Shown one piece after another: positions 17,557 through 26,521 of a stretch of 64,000 nucleotides of DNA (positions are counted from its first letter, which is position 1; each line of letters starts with the position of its first letter). Below the pieces are notes generated by a model. That model was not told the origin of the DNA, ran no database searches, and saw only the letters and a program-made list of their open reading frames with translations. Made by a program: the position numbers and the translations under genes. Source of the stretch: Pseudomonas viridiflava (lineage in GTDB: Bacteria > Pseudomonadota > Gammaproteobacteria > Pseudomonadales > Pseudomonadaceae); contig NZ_UWFA01000475.1 of assembly GCF_900601905.1 (NCBI RefSeq), forward strand, positions 186,001 to 250,000, read 5' to 3'.

Positions 17557-18315
17557 ATGTTGCATATGGAAAATCAAAGCGCTCCTCCTCGCGCCCGCCG
17601 CAAGCACCGCAGCCTGGCGCAGGAGTTGGTAACTGAACTGTCCGAGCGCATTCGCAGCGGACTGCTCAAGCGTGGCGACAAACTGCCGACGGAATCGGCA
17701 ATCATGGAAGAACAGGGCGTCAGCCGAACGGTGGTTCGTGAAGCCATCTCCCGCCTGCAAGCCTCAGGGCTGGTCGAAACACGACACGGCATTGGCACCT
17801 TTGTGCTGGACACGCCAAGCCCGAGCGGTTTCCGGATCGACCCGGCGACCATCGTGACCTTGCGTGACGTGCTGGCGATTCTCGAATTGCGTATCAGCCT
17901 GGAAGTCGAATCCGCCGGGCTGGCGGCGCAACGTCGCAGCGACGAGCAGCTACAGGCCATGCGCACGGCATTGGATGCCTTGAACGAGAGCGCCGCTCAC
18001 GCGACAGACGCGGTGTCGTCGGACTTCCAGTTTCACTTGCAGATCGCCCTGTCCACGGGCAACCGTTATTTCACGGACATCATGACCCACCTGGGTACCA
18101 GCATCATTCCTCGGACCCGGCTCAATTCGGCGCGCCTGGCCCATGACGACCAGCAGCACTACATGACCCGCCTGAGCCGCGAGCACGAGGAAATCTACGA
18201 CGCCATCGCCCGCCAGGACTCCGACGCCGCCCGCGCCGCTATGCGTCTGCACCTGACCAACAGCCGCGAACGCCTGCGTCATGCCCATGAAGAGGCGGAA
18301 TCGCAGCGGGCTTGA
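17557..18315 (+). CDS. GntR/FadR-family transcriptional regulator (probable hexarate regulator)
   Basis: A 252-residue regulator. The N-terminal winged helix has LAQELVTELSERIRSGLLKRGDKLPTE, recognition helix SRTVVREAISRLQASGLV and wing TRHGIGTFV. The C-terminal FCD domain carries the usual metal ligands (Asp and His in DFQFHLQIA, His in REHEEIYDAI, His in RLHLTNSR). Family members bind a carboxylic acid and leave their operators. Its position just before kdgD, a gudP-type transporter and garD on the same strand makes a glucarate/galactarate-linked ligand likely, though no ligand is proven. I chose the ATG at 17557; an ATG three codons later is a possible alternative. Confidence 0.85.
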   Translation: MLHMENQSAPPRARRKHRSLAQELVTELSERIRSGLLKRGDKLPTESAIMEEQGVSRTVVREAISRLQASGLVETRHGIGTFVLDTPSPSGFRIDPATIVTLRDVLAILELRISLEVESAGLAAQRRSDEQLQAMRTALDALNESAAHATDAVSSDFQFHLQIALSTGNRYFTDIMTHLGTSIIPRTRLNSARLAHDDQQHYMTRLSREHEEIYDAIARQDSDAARAAMRLHLTNSRERLRHAHEEAESQRA

Positions 18316-18364
18316 GTCTGGGCTGACGCGGATTTTGAAGCGATCATCGAACCTGTAGATGATC

Positions 18365-18459
18365 CCTGTGGGAGCGGTGCTTGCCCGCGATAAGGTTTCG
18401 GTGATCTGTCTGTCAAACTGCGGCGTCTGTATCGCGGGCAAGCACCGCGCCTACAGGGA
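18365..18459. repeat. REP-type inverted repeat pair (GCTTGCCCGCGA family)
   Basis: The left arm CCTGTGGGAGCGGTGCTTGC and following CCGCGAT pair with ATCGCGGGCAAGCACCGCGC and following CTACAGG, with a spacer of about 40 bases. It belongs to a different sequence family from the GGCTTTAGCCGC repeats elsewhere in the window. Confidence 0.8.
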
Positions 18460-18471
18460 ATCGGCAATCCC

Positions 18472-18556
18472 GTGGGAGCCGGGCTTGCCCGCGAAGCAGC
18501 CGGCGCTATCAGTCAGGCACACCGCGTCATCGTTCTTCGCGGGCAAGCCTCGCTCC
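18472..18556. repeat. Second REP-type inverted repeat pair (GCTTGCCCGCGA family)
   Basis: Arms around GTGGGAGCCGGGCTTGCCCG and CTTCGCGGGCAAGCCTCGCT face each other 12 bases beyond the first pair, so the two pairs stand in tandem. Confidence 0.8.
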
Positions 18557-18699
18557 AACGAGTTCGCCGATCGTCTGGAGGAGCTGCCGAGGGCTGCGAA
18601 TCGCGGAGTGTCCTTTATGCAGTTTTTCGCAGCCTTGGGCAGCTCTTGCATAAGCTCCGACCCAGTTGGAACCGGGCATTGGCCTCAACATAACCTTCA

Positions 18700-18834
18700 G
18701 TGATCATACGACCTTAGTCTAGCCACTTTCTCGCGCATCCCCATTCCTGCGGGGGCTTGGCTCCCATCGGTCAGCTCTGGCGGAAAAACTTCAAAATCCC
18801 TGTTGAGTGATTTTAGTATCAGTTGTACGATGAC
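18700..18834 (+). promoter_or_regulatory. Operator-like boxes in front of kdgD
   Basis: GTGATCATACGACC (18700-18713) matches the 17505 box at 11 of 14 positions. AGTTGTACGATGAC (18821-18834) matches the reverse complement of the same motif (GTTRTACGAT core). All share the FadR-family half-site pattern T-N-G-T-A-C-N-A. The second box lies about 60 bases upstream of the kdgD start, a good place for repression. Confidence 0.5.
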
Positions 18835-18895
18835 TTACGACATCGGCACACAGCTGATGATCCATTCACTTTTTGCTGCTCAGGGTGTTCGAATA

Positions 18896-19807
18896 ATGAA
18901 TCCACAAGAACTGAAGTCCATCCTTTCCCACGGTCTGCTGTCCTTCCCGGTAACCGATTTCAATGCCCAGGGCGACTTCAATCGCGCTGGCTACATCAAG
19001 CGTCTTGAGTGGTTGGCCCCGTACGGCGCCAGCGCACTGTTCGCGGCAGGCGGTACAGGTGAGTTCTTCTCCCTGGCAGCCAGCGAATACTCCGAAGTGA
19101 TCAAGACTGCCGTCGATACCTGCGCTACCAGCGTGCCGATCCTGGCGGGCGTGGGCGGTTCGACCCGTCAAGCCATCGAGTACGCTCAAGAAGCCGAGCG
19201 TCTGGGTGCCAAAGGCCTGCTGCTGCTGCCGCATTACCTGACTGAAGCCAGCCAGGACGGCGTAGCCGCTCACGTCGAAGCCGTGTGCAAGTCGGTCAAG
19301 ATCGGCGTCATCGTCTATAACCGTAACGTCTGCCGCCTGACGGCTCCGCTGCTGGAAAAACTGGCTGATCGCTGCCCTAACCTGATCGGCTACAAAGACG
19401 GCCTGGGCGATATCGAACTGATGGTTTCGATCCGCCGTCGTCTGGGTGACCGCTTCTCGTACCTGGGTGGTTTGCCAACCGCCGAAGTCTACGCCGCTGC
19501 CTACAAGGCGCTGGGCGTACCGGTCTATTCGTCTGCAGTGTTCAACTTCGTACCCAAGCTGGCCATGGATTTCTACCACGCCATCGCCAAGGAAGATCAC
19601 GCTGCCGTCGACAAAATGATCGACGATTTCTTCCTGCCTTACCTGGACATCCGTAACCGCAAATCCGGCTACGCCGTGAGCATCGTCAAGGCAGGCGCGA
19701 AAATCGCTGGCTACGACGCAGGTCCAGTGCGTACACCGCTGACTGACCTGACGGGCGAAGAGTACGAAATGCTCGCCGCGCTGATGGACAAGCAAGGCAA
19801 GCAGTAA
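18896..19807 (+). CDS. kdgD: 5-dehydro-4-deoxyglucarate dehydratase
   Basis: A 303-residue class I aldolase-fold enzyme of the DapA/NAL superfamily. It converts 5-dehydro-4-deoxy-D-glucarate to 2,5-dioxopentanoate with loss of water and CO2 in the cytoplasm. It has the GTGEFFSL pyruvate-binding loop, the catalytic Tyr in GVIVYNRN and the Schiff-base lysine at residue 167 in NLIGYKDGLGD. The family-specific N-terminus LKSILSHGLLSFPVTDF is present. I chose the ATG at 18896, which gives the family's usual length. It works on the product of the galactarate dehydratase encoded two genes downstream. A clear terminator follows, so it may be transcribed apart from the next two genes or partly read through. 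Confidence 0.93.
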   Translation: MNPQELKSILSHGLLSFPVTDFNAQGDFNRAGYIKRLEWLAPYGASALFAAGGTGEFFSLAASEYSEVIKTAVDTCATSVPILAGVGGSTRQAIEYAQEAERLGAKGLLLLPHYLTEASQDGVAAHVEAVCKSVKIGVIVYNRNVCRLTAPLLEKLADRCPNLIGYKDGLGDIELMVSIRRRLGDRFSYLGGLPTAEVYAAAYKALGVPVYSSAVFNFVPKLAMDFYHAIAKEDHAAVDKMIDDFFLPYLDIRNRKSGYAVSIVKAGAKIAGYDAGPVRTPLTDLTGEEYEMLAALMDKQGKQ

Positions 19808-19825
19808 AAGAAACCTGGCATCAAG

Positions 19826-19849
19826 CCGCTGAGCGATCAGCGGTTTTTT
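19826..19849 (+). terminator. Intrinsic terminator after kdgD
   Basis: Stem CCGCTGA / TCAGCGG (19826-19832 and 19837-19843) with a GCGA tetraloop, followed directly by six T. Confidence 0.9.
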
Positions 19850-20068
19850 GCCATTGGTGATCCGCCCGCAACACAACTGATGATCAGCGGACAGCATGGC
19901 CCTCGAAGGTCGTGGTCGGCGGCGTCGGTGGCAACAATGCGTACTAACTGTGGGTGGGAGGTGCCGCTGATGGCGACACATTCCAAGGGGCCGGCAGGCG
20001 CAGCGACTCAATACCAGCAACAACGATTTACCCGCGCAAAAAAATAATTAGTGGGAGTTATCACACAC

Positions 20069-21439
20069 ATGCAAAAGTCCAAGCCGACTCACGTCCGCTA
20101 TTTGATCCTGCTCATGCTGTTTCTGGTGACCACGATCAATTACGCCGACCGTGCGACCATCGCCATTGCCGGTTCCAGCCTGCAAAAAGACCTTGGTATC
20201 GACGCCGTCACCCTCGGGTTCATCTTCTCTGCGTTTGGCTGGGCCTATGTGGCCGGTCAGATTCCTGGTGGCTGGCTGCTCGACCGTTTTGGCTCGAAAA
20301 AAATCTACGCACTCAGCATTTTCACCTGGTCGCTGTTCACCCTGCTGCAAGGCTATGTCGGTGAATTCGGCATTGGCTCTGCTGTTGTGGTGCTGTTCAT
20401 GCTGCGTTTCATGGTGGGCCTGGCCGAAGCGCCTTCCTTCCCTGGCAACGCGCGGATCGTGGCGGCCTGGTTCCCCACCGCTGAACGCGGTACGGCCTCG
20501 GCCATCTTCAACTCCGCACAATATTTCGCCACGGTGCTGTTCGCGCCGCTGATGGGCTGGATCGTGTACCGCTTCGGCTGGCAGCACGTATTCGTCGTGA
20601 TGGGGAGTGTCGGGATCGTATTTTCTGCGGTCTGGATGAAAGTTATCTACAGCCCGCGTCAACATCCACGTATCAACAAAGAAGAGTTTGATCACATCGC
20701 CAACAACGGCGGCATGGTCGATATGGATGATCAGGTCAAAGGCAACGGCAAGGCTGCGAGCGGTCCTAAATGGGACTACATTCGTCAGCTCCTGACCAAC
20801 CGCATGATGCTCGGCATCTACCTGAGCCAGTACTGCATCAACGGTATCACTTACTTCTTCCTGACCTGGTTCCCGGTGTACCTGGTGCAGGAACGCGGCA
20901 TGACCATCCTCAAAGCAGGCATCATTGCTTCCTTGCCAGCGATCTGCGGCTTTATCGGTGGTGTGCTGGGCGGGATCATCTCTGACTACCTGCTGCGCAA
21001 AGGCCACTCGCTGACCTTCGCTCGCAAGGCGCCGATCATTGGCGGGCTGTTGCTGTCGACCTCGATCGTGGCCTGTAACTACGTTGATGTTGAATGGATG
21101 GTGGTGGGCTTCATGGCCCTGGCATTCTTCGGCAAAGGTGTTGGCGCGTTGGGCTGGGCGGTGATGTCCGATGCCTCGCCCAAGCAAATCGCCGGTTTGA
21201 GCGGTGGCTTGTTCAACATGTTCGGTAACCTGGCATCGATCAGTACCCCGATCGTGATCGGTTACATCATCGCGACCACTGGCTCGTTCAAATGGGCGCT
21301 GGTATTCGTTGGTGCCAACGCTGTCGTGGCCGTGTTCAGCTACATCTTCATCGTGGGCGAGATCAAACGCGTTGAATTGAAAGAGACTCCAACCAAGACT
21401 GGCGACGACGCCAGCGTACTTTCTCAAGCTAAATCCTGA
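20069..21439 (+). CDS. MFS hexarate transporter, GudP/GarP-like
   Basis: A 456-residue major-facilitator protein of the anion:cation symporter family. It has about twelve membrane segments, the N-terminal signature NYADRATIAIAGSSLQKDLG, the motif GGWLLDRFGSKKIYA between segments 2 and 3, and RFMVGLAEAPSFPGNARIVAAWFP. This is the GudP/GarP type that imports D-glucarate or galactarate. The ATG at 20069 is used; a GTG six codons earlier is possible, because GGGAG lies immediately after it and 12 bases before the ATG. It is followed seven bases later by garD, so the two form an operon that feeds kdgD. Confidence 0.88.
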   Translation: MQKSKPTHVRYLILLMLFLVTTINYADRATIAIAGSSLQKDLGIDAVTLGFIFSAFGWAYVAGQIPGGWLLDRFGSKKIYALSIFTWSLFTLLQGYVGEFGIGSAVVVLFMLRFMVGLAEAPSFPGNARIVAAWFPTAERGTASAIFNSAQYFATVLFAPLMGWIVYRFGWQHVFVVMGSVGIVFSAVWMKVIYSPRQHPRINKEEFDHIANNGGMVDMDDQVKGNGKAASGPKWDYIRQLLTNRMMLGIYLSQYCINGITYFFLTWFPVYLVQERGMTILKAGIIASLPAICGFIGGVLGGIISDYLLRKGHSLTFARKAPIIGGLLLSTSIVACNYVDVEWMVVGFMALAFFGKGVGALGWAVMSDASPKQIAGLSGGLFNMFGNLASISTPIVIGYIIATTGSFKWALVFVGANAVVAVFSYIFIVGEIKRVELKETPTKTGDDASVLSQAKS

Positions 21440-21446
21440 GGAAACC

Positions 21447-23003
21447 ATGATGAACCTGATTCAACATGCCGATTCCCCGCGTTACATCCGCCTCCATGAG
21501 CTGGATAACGTGGTAGTGGTGGTCAACGACCAGGGTGTGCCAGCTGGCACCCAGTTCGATAACGGCCTGGTGACCATCGACAACGTACCGCAGAGCCACA
21601 AGGTCAACACGGTCGATATCGCCGAAGGCGAGCCGATCATCCGTTACGGCCACACCATCGGTTATGCGTTGCAGCCGATTCCGAAAGGCAGTTGGGTCAG
21701 GGAAGATCAGTTGCGCATGCCATCGGCCCCGGCGCTGGACAGTCTGCCGATGTCCGATGCCGTGCCGGAACGTGGGGCGCCAATCGAGGGTTACACCTTC
21801 GAGGGTTATCGCAACGCCGACGGCACGGTCGGCACGCGCAACATTCTGGGCATTACCACCACGGTGCAGTGCGTGACTGGTGTCCTCGATCACGCCGTCA
21901 AGCGCATCCGCGATGAGCTGTTGCCCAAGTACCCGAACGTCGATGACGTGGTGGCGCTGACCCACAGCTACGGCTGCGGTGTGGCCATCACGGCTACAGA
22001 TGCTTACATCCCGATTCGCACGGTACGCAACCTGGCTCGTAACCCGAACCTGGGCGGCGAAGCGTTGGTGATCAGCCTGGGCTGCGAGAAATTGCAGGCC
22101 GGGCAGGTCATGCATGAAGACGACAGCTCTGTGGATCTGAGTGATCCATGGCTCTACAAGCTTCAGGATTCCAGCCACGGCTTCAATGAAATGATCGAAC
22201 AGATCATGGAACTGGCCGAAGTGCGCCTGAAAAAACTCGATCAGCGCCGTCGCGAAACGGTTCCGGCGTCCGAGTTGATTCTGGGCATGCAGTGCGGCGG
22301 CAGCGATGCGTTTTCCGGCATCACCGCCAACCCGGCGTTGGGCTATGCCTCTGACTTGCTGCTGCGCGCTGGCGCCACGGTGATGTTTTCCGAGGTGACG
22401 GAAGTGCGTGACGCCATTTATCTGCTGACTTCCCGGGCTGAGTCCCTGGAAGTGGCGGGCGAACTGGTTCGGGAAATGGACTGGTACGACCGTTACCTGG
22501 CCAAGGGCGAAGCAGACCGCAGCGCCAACACCACGCCGGGCAACAAGAAGGGCGGGTTGTCGAACATTGTCGAGAAATCCCTCGGGTCGATCGTCAAGTC
22601 CGGCAGCAGCGCGATCAATGGCGTGCTGGGCCCTGGCGAGCGCTTCAAGCGCAAGGGCCTGATCTTCTGCGCCACCCCGGCCAGCGATTTTGTCTGCGGC
22701 ACGCTGCAGTTGGCCGCAGGCATGAACCTGCATGTGTTCACCACAGGTCGGGGCACGCCTTATGGCCTGGCGATGGCTCCAGTGGTCAAGGTGTCGACTC
22801 GCACTGAACTGGCGCAACGCTGGCCGGATCTGATCGACATCGACGCTGGCCGCATCGCCACCGGTCGTGCCAGCATCGAAGACCTGGGTTGGGAGCTGTT
22901 CCACTTCTATCTGGACGTGGCCAGCGGCAAGAAGAAAACCTGGACCGAGCACTACCGGTTGCACAACGACATCACCTTGTTCAATCCGGCGCCGATTACC
23001 TGA
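21447..23003 (+). CDS. garD: Galactarate dehydratase
   Basis: A 518-residue UxaA/GarD-family dehydratase. An N-terminal SAF-type domain (residues about 10-95, with YGHTIGYALQPIPKGSWV) leads to the large catalytic domain with YRNADGTVGTRNILGITTTV, the cysteine motif LTHSYGCGVA and QCGGSDAFSGITANPALG. It dehydrates galactarate to 5-dehydro-4-deoxyglucarate, the substrate of the KdgD enzyme encoded upstream. The start is ATGATG after GAGGAAACC, so the second ATG at 21450 is equally possible. A glucarate dehydratase (gudD) and the 2-oxoglutarate semialdehyde dehydrogenase that would finish the route are not in the window. Confidence 0.92.
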   Translation: MMNLIQHADSPRYIRLHELDNVVVVVNDQGVPAGTQFDNGLVTIDNVPQSHKVNTVDIAEGEPIIRYGHTIGYALQPIPKGSWVREDQLRMPSAPALDSLPMSDAVPERGAPIEGYTFEGYRNADGTVGTRNILGITTTVQCVTGVLDHAVKRIRDELLPKYPNVDDVVALTHSYGCGVAITATDAYIPIRTVRNLARNPNLGGEALVISLGCEKLQAGQVMHEDDSSVDLSDPWLYKLQDSSHGFNEMIEQIMELAEVRLKKLDQRRRETVPASELILGMQCGGSDAFSGITANPALGYASDLLLRAGATVMFSEVTEVRDAIYLLTSRAESLEVAGELVREMDWYDRYLAKGEADRSANTTPGNKKGGLSNIVEKSLGSIVKSGSSAINGVLGPGERFKRKGLIFCATPASDFVCGTLQLAAGMNLHVFTTGRGTPYGLAMAPVVKVSTRTELAQRWPDLIDIDAGRIATGRASIEDLGWELFHFYLDVASGKKKTWTEHYRLHNDITLFNPAPIT

Positions 23004-23027
23004 TACGGCCGTAATTGAACTGGCATT

Positions 23028-23118
23028 GTGGGACCGGCTTTAGCCGGGAATAGGGCTTTGAATCCACTGTAAAGGGTGGTTGAAGTTGCCGCATTCCCGG
23101 CTAAAGCCGGTCCCACAA
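23028..23118. repeat. REP-type inverted repeat pair (GGCTTTAGCC family)
   Basis: TTGTGGGACCGGCTTTAGCC and GGCTAAAGCCGGTCCCACAA face each other across about 50 bases immediately after garD. It may protect the 3' end of the garD transcript. Confidence 0.85.
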
Positions 23119-23299
23119 GTCTCTTCTCCCAAAAGTTCTCAGCCAGCCAAAGCAGCCCCCTTCCACATACCCCGGCGCTGTACCACTGGTCCTGCCAACA
23201 TTCACCTCGCCTGAACTTAGAGCCTTGCCGGGTTCTCCTTAATAAGTCGCTTGATCAATGTCCTCGGACGTTATTGCTTACTTGAATAAGGAGAAACTC

Positions 23300-24490
23300 A
23301 TGCGCGCACTTACTTATCATGGCGCTCACGATGTACGCGTCGACACAGTGCCGGATCCGGTGATTGAAGAAGCCGACGACATTATCCTCAGAGTCACTGC
23401 TACAGCGATTTGCGGCTCTGATCTGCACTTGTACCGGGGCAAGATTCCGGCAACCGAGTCGGGGGATATCTTCGGTCACGAATTCATGGGCATCGTGGAA
23501 GACGTGGGTTCTCAGGTCACAGCGGTGCAGCCGGGTGACCGGGTTGTCATTCCGTTCGTGATCGCCTGCGGGAGCTGTTTTTTCTGTCAGCTGGACCAGT
23601 TCGCGGCGTGCGAAACCACCAATACCGGGCGTGGCGCGATTCTGAACAAGAAGTCGATTCCACCGGGTGCCGCGCTGTTTGGTTTCAGCCATTTATACGG
23701 CGGCATTCCAGGCGGGCAGGCCGAGTACGTGCGTGTGCCCAAGGCCAACACCGGGCCTTTCAAGGTGCCGGGCACCCTGGCCGACGAGAAGGTGCTGTTC
23801 CTCTCCGATATCCTGCCGACGGCCTGGCAAGCGGTCCTCAACAGCGGCGTCGGCAAGGGTTCGAGCCTGGCGATTTATGGCGCCGGGCCAGTAGGTTTGC
23901 TCAGTGCTGCCTGCGCCCGCATGTTGGGGGTCGAGAAGATCTTCATGGTTGATCACCACCCCTATCGCCTGGCCTATGCGCAGAGCACCTATGGCGTTAT
24001 CCCGATCAATTTCGATGACGACGATGACCCGGCGGACACCATCATTCACCAGACGCCCGGCCTGCGCGGCGTTGACGGAGTGATTGACGCCGTAGGTTTC
24101 GAAGCCAAGGGCAGCACCACGGAAACCATCCTCGCCACCCTCAAGCTCGAAGGCAGCAGCGGCAAGGCGCTACGCCAGTGCATCGCTGCGGTGCGCCGTG
24201 GTGGCGTGGTCAGCGTGCCGGGTGTTTACGCGGGGTTCATCCATGGATTCCTGTTTGGCGATGCTTTCGACAAGGGCCTGACTTTCAAAATGGGCCAGAC
24301 CCATGTGCAGCGCTACTTGCCGGAACTGCTCGAACACATCGAGAGTGGAGCTCTGAACCCGGAAGCGATCATCACCCATCGCCTGTCCCTGGAAGAGGCG
24401 GTCGAGGGCTACAGGATCTTCGACAAGAAAGAGGAAGACTGCCGCAAGGTGATTCTGGTGCCGGGGTTTGATAGTCGGGTGGGTGCATAA
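23300..24490 (+). CDS. Zinc-dependent alcohol dehydrogenase (formaldehyde-dehydrogenase-like branch)
   Basis: A 396-residue medium-chain dehydrogenase. The catalytic zinc site is shown by CGSDLHLYRG and GHEFMGIVEDVG, and the structural zinc cysteines are in CGSCFFCQLDQFAAC. The NAD-binding loop is GAGPVGLLSAACARMLG. The insertion of about 50 residues after the Rossmann core resembles glutathione-independent formaldehyde dehydrogenases and their relatives. The true substrate is not evident. The ATG at 23300 follows AAGGAG. It stands alone on the plus strand after a REP element and has its own upstream region, so a link to the hexarate genes is not implied. Confidence 0.85.
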   Translation: MRALTYHGAHDVRVDTVPDPVIEEADDIILRVTATAICGSDLHLYRGKIPATESGDIFGHEFMGIVEDVGSQVTAVQPGDRVVIPFVIACGSCFFCQLDQFAACETTNTGRGAILNKKSIPPGAALFGFSHLYGGIPGGQAEYVRVPKANTGPFKVPGTLADEKVLFLSDILPTAWQAVLNSGVGKGSSLAIYGAGPVGLLSAACARMLGVEKIFMVDHHPYRLAYAQSTYGVIPINFDDDDDPADTIIHQTPGLRGVDGVIDAVGFEAKGSTTETILATLKLEGSSGKALRQCIAAVRRGGVVSVPGVYAGFIHGFLFGDAFDKGLTFKMGQTHVQRYLPELLEHIESGALNPEAIITHRLSLEEAVEGYRIFDKKEEDCRKVILVPGFDSRVGA

Positions 24491-24513
24491 TTGGCAGCAA
24501 CCCAACTCCCCGG

Positions 24514-24604
24514 GTGGGAGCGAGCTTGCTCGCGAAGGCTATGTTCCTGCCTCCAGAAATCTACTTGGATGTCCTGGCCTCTTCGCGAGCAAGCTCGCTC
24601 CCAC
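24514..24604. repeat. REP-type inverted repeat pair (CGAGCAAGCTCG family)
   Basis: GTGGGAGCGAGCTTGCTCGC and GCGAGCAAGCTCGCTCCCAC enclose about 50 bases between two convergent genes. A half copy (GTGGGAGCGAGGC) follows at 24622-24634. Confidence 0.85.
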
Positions 24605-24642
24605 AGGTAATCACCGAGCCCGTGGGAGCGAGGCTTTATACC

Positions 24643-25413
24643 TCAGGAATACTTCGCCGAATGATGCGGGTAGTCCACAAGGCGGGCGCCGATGACCATT
24701 TCGCTGATCCAGTTAGTCAGCATCGAGCTGTACAGGCTCTGGCTCAGGTCGCTGCTCAAGGCGTGGTCAGCGCCATCCACCAGCCGATAGGTCAGCGAGT
24801 GAGCCTGCTCGAAGGCGCTGCGGTAACTCATGAGCGTGGCATGGGGCACGTAGTCGTCCTGCTCGGATTCAATCAACAGCACATCGCCATGGAATTCCTT
24901 GCAGGCGGCCAGTGCTCGGTTGTCGGCAGCGGTCACGGCCGAGCGTCGGTAGTGGGCCAGCTTGTCGCGATCCAGTTCCTGCTTGGGCATGTCCCAGTCG
25001 GCATCCCAATACAGGGCGGGCACCCTTAACGCCAGCCATTTGACCGGGCGCATGGAGCTCAGAATCGTCGCCAGATAGCCGCCATAGCTGCTGCCGATCA
25101 CGGCGATAGCATCGCTGTCCACGGCGGGGTGACTGACCAGCCGATCATAGGCCGCCAGCAAGTCTGCCAGGCTCTGCTCGCGAGACACTTTTGCGCGCAT
25201 TTCATGCGTGCGCTCGTGGCCGCGCAGGTCGAAGGTCAGGCACACGCACCCAAGGCCAGTGATGTTTTTCGCCCGGGCCAGGTCGCGCTGTTGGCTACCG
25301 CCCCAGCCATGCACAAATAAAATCCCCGGAATCTTGGCCCCCGGCGTGAGGATGGTGCCGGAGATCGACTGCCCGTCAACGGCAATCTCGATGCTTTCAC
25401 TGCTAACGCTCAT
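24643..25413 (-). CDS. Alpha/beta hydrolase (dienelactone-hydrolase / peptidase S9-like)
   Basis: A 256-residue cytoplasmic hydrolase with a complete catalytic triad: nucleophile Ser in IGSSYGG, acid in ESEQDDYVPH and His in DGADHALSS. The oxyanion region is VHGWGGSQQRD. The N-terminal strands (IEIAVDGQSISGTILTP) suit a small-ester or peptide hydrolase; no substrate can be named. It overlaps the end of the DUF3182 gene by 11 bases on the same strand, so the two are translationally coupled and probably work together or are at least co-expressed. Confidence 0.82.
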   Translation of the reverse strand: MSVSSESIEIAVDGQSISGTILTPGAKIPGILFVHGWGGSQQRDLARAKNITGLGCVCLTFDLRGHERTHEMRAKVSREQSLADLLAAYDRLVSHPAVDSDAIAVIGSSYGGYLATILSSMRPVKWLALRVPALYWDADWDMPKQELDRDKLAHYRRSAVTAADNRALAACKEFHGDVLLIESEQDDYVPHATLMSYRSAFEQAHSLTYRLVDGADHALSSDLSQSLYSSMLTNWISEMVIGARLVDYPHHSAKYS

Positions 25414-26521
25414 AAGGCTGCACCTTGGTAAATTTGCTGATCAAACCCACGTCTGGGTCGTCGCCTTCGTAGAGCACGCTGGCATCAGCCGGGATCGTGG
25501 TTTCGCCATAGATTTCGTGGGTCGACGCACAGATCCTTTGCAGGTCAGGGGCCGCCGCAAACGCCAGCAAGGCTTCGACTTCCGCCGGGCTGGCTCCGCC
25601 GATTCGCCAGGATTGCTCCAGCACGCCAGAGCAGCGTTCGCCTCTGGCGTTGGTGCCTTGGGCGATGTCGTAATTGCGCCGCGAGGCGATGAAATCCGGG
25701 AAGCACGCCTGCGCGGCTTTTTCATAGCGCATGGCCTGCGTCACTGCGCGGCGCACGGGTTCATCCAGATCCAGTTGTAGCAGCGCGTCATAACCGCCAC
25801 GTACGATCCACAAGGTCGAGCCGCCATAGACGGTCTCGCCGTTGTTGTCCTCGGTCAGGCACTGGGTGCCGTGATAGCTGGCGACAAGGCCTGCAACCTG
25901 GACCTGGCCAACGCTCAGGGTGATCACATCGCTCAAGTCCTCTTCGATGACCAGCCCCCAGATGGCGACTTCCTCCATGTTTTGCAAGGCAATGGCGGCG
26001 GTCAGCTCGCTGTCGCTGGTTGCCACGATCTGCCCGCGCCCTGCAGTGGCGAGTACCGGTTTGATCCGCGCCGGGCCGTCAGCCAGTATCAACCGGCCGG
26101 CCTTGAGTGCGTCGGCTTCATTGAAAACGGTGAATCCGCCGAGCACCGCATCGGCGGCGTCCTCATGAAACTGCCGGGACCAGCCGGGTGGCTGAGCGGT
26201 CGCGTCTTTGAGCAATGGGTGGGAAATGGCCTTGGTCGCCATGAAAGGCTCGGCAATCAGGCCGCCAAACAAGTCGTCGACAGACTGGATATTCAACGCG
26301 CTGTGGTCTTGTTTGCCGATCAGCGTGTCAGACGGGATGTAATACAAATCCGGCGCCGTGTGCAGGGCGCTGTCATACAGGCCTTCGAATTCGCAGCCCA
26401 GCAGGCTGGCGATTTTCTCGGCGAGCTTTTGATGAACAACCACTTCATGTATGGCGAGTTTTTTATGGGTGGGCAAGAGGACAACAGCAGCTTTTTCAAC
26501 GCTCGATCTTGATCCGCGCAT
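25403..26521 (-). CDS. DUF3182 family protein
   Basis: A 372-residue protein that resembles the Pseudomonas and Burkholderia DUF3182 family. The start is AAVVLLPTHKKLAIHEVVVHQKLAEKIA, then YYIPSDTLIG, ISHPLLKDA and GRLILADGPARIKPVLATAGRGQ. The latter part, with an acid-rich stretch NMEEVAIWGLVIEEDLSD, recalls the lysine-and-glutamate layout of ATP-grasp enzymes, but this is my reading and not established. I used the ATG at 26521 (MRGSRSS), with GGAG seven bases upstream, over an ATG 20 codons earlier. It is the first gene of a two-gene unit with the alpha/beta hydrolase. Confidence 0.62.
   Translation of the reverse strand: MRGSRSSVEKAAVVLLPTHKKLAIHEVVVHQKLAEKIASLLGCEFEGLYDSALHTAPDLYYIPSDTLIGKQDHSALNIQSVDDLFGGLIAEPFMATKAISHPLLKDATAQPPGWSRQFHEDAADAVLGGFTVFNEADALKAGRLILADGPARIKPVLATAGRGQIVATSDSELTAAIALQNMEEVAIWGLVIEEDLSDVITLSVGQVQVAGLVASYHGTQCLTEDNNGETVYGGSTLWIVRGGYDALLQLDLDEPVRRAVTQAMRYEKAAQACFPDFIASRRNYDIAQGTNARGERCSGVLEQSWRIGGASPAEVEALLAFAAAPDLQRICASTHEIYGETTIPADASVLYEGDDPDVGLISKFTKVQPYER

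Larger units (their letters stand above)
18316..18895. other. Intergenic region between regulator and kdgD
   Basis: 580 bases without a supported gene. The first 250 bases hold two REP pairs (18365-18459 and 18472-18556). The last 200 bases hold two operator-like boxes (18700-18713 and 18821-18834) and presumably the kdgD promoter. An open frame runs into kdgD from 18803, but it crosses the 18821 box and has no ribosome site at its start. Confidence 0.7.

Noticed and set aside
18803..18895. Upstream start for kdgD
   Set aside because: It would cover an operator-like box, has no ribosome site and adds residues not found in the family.
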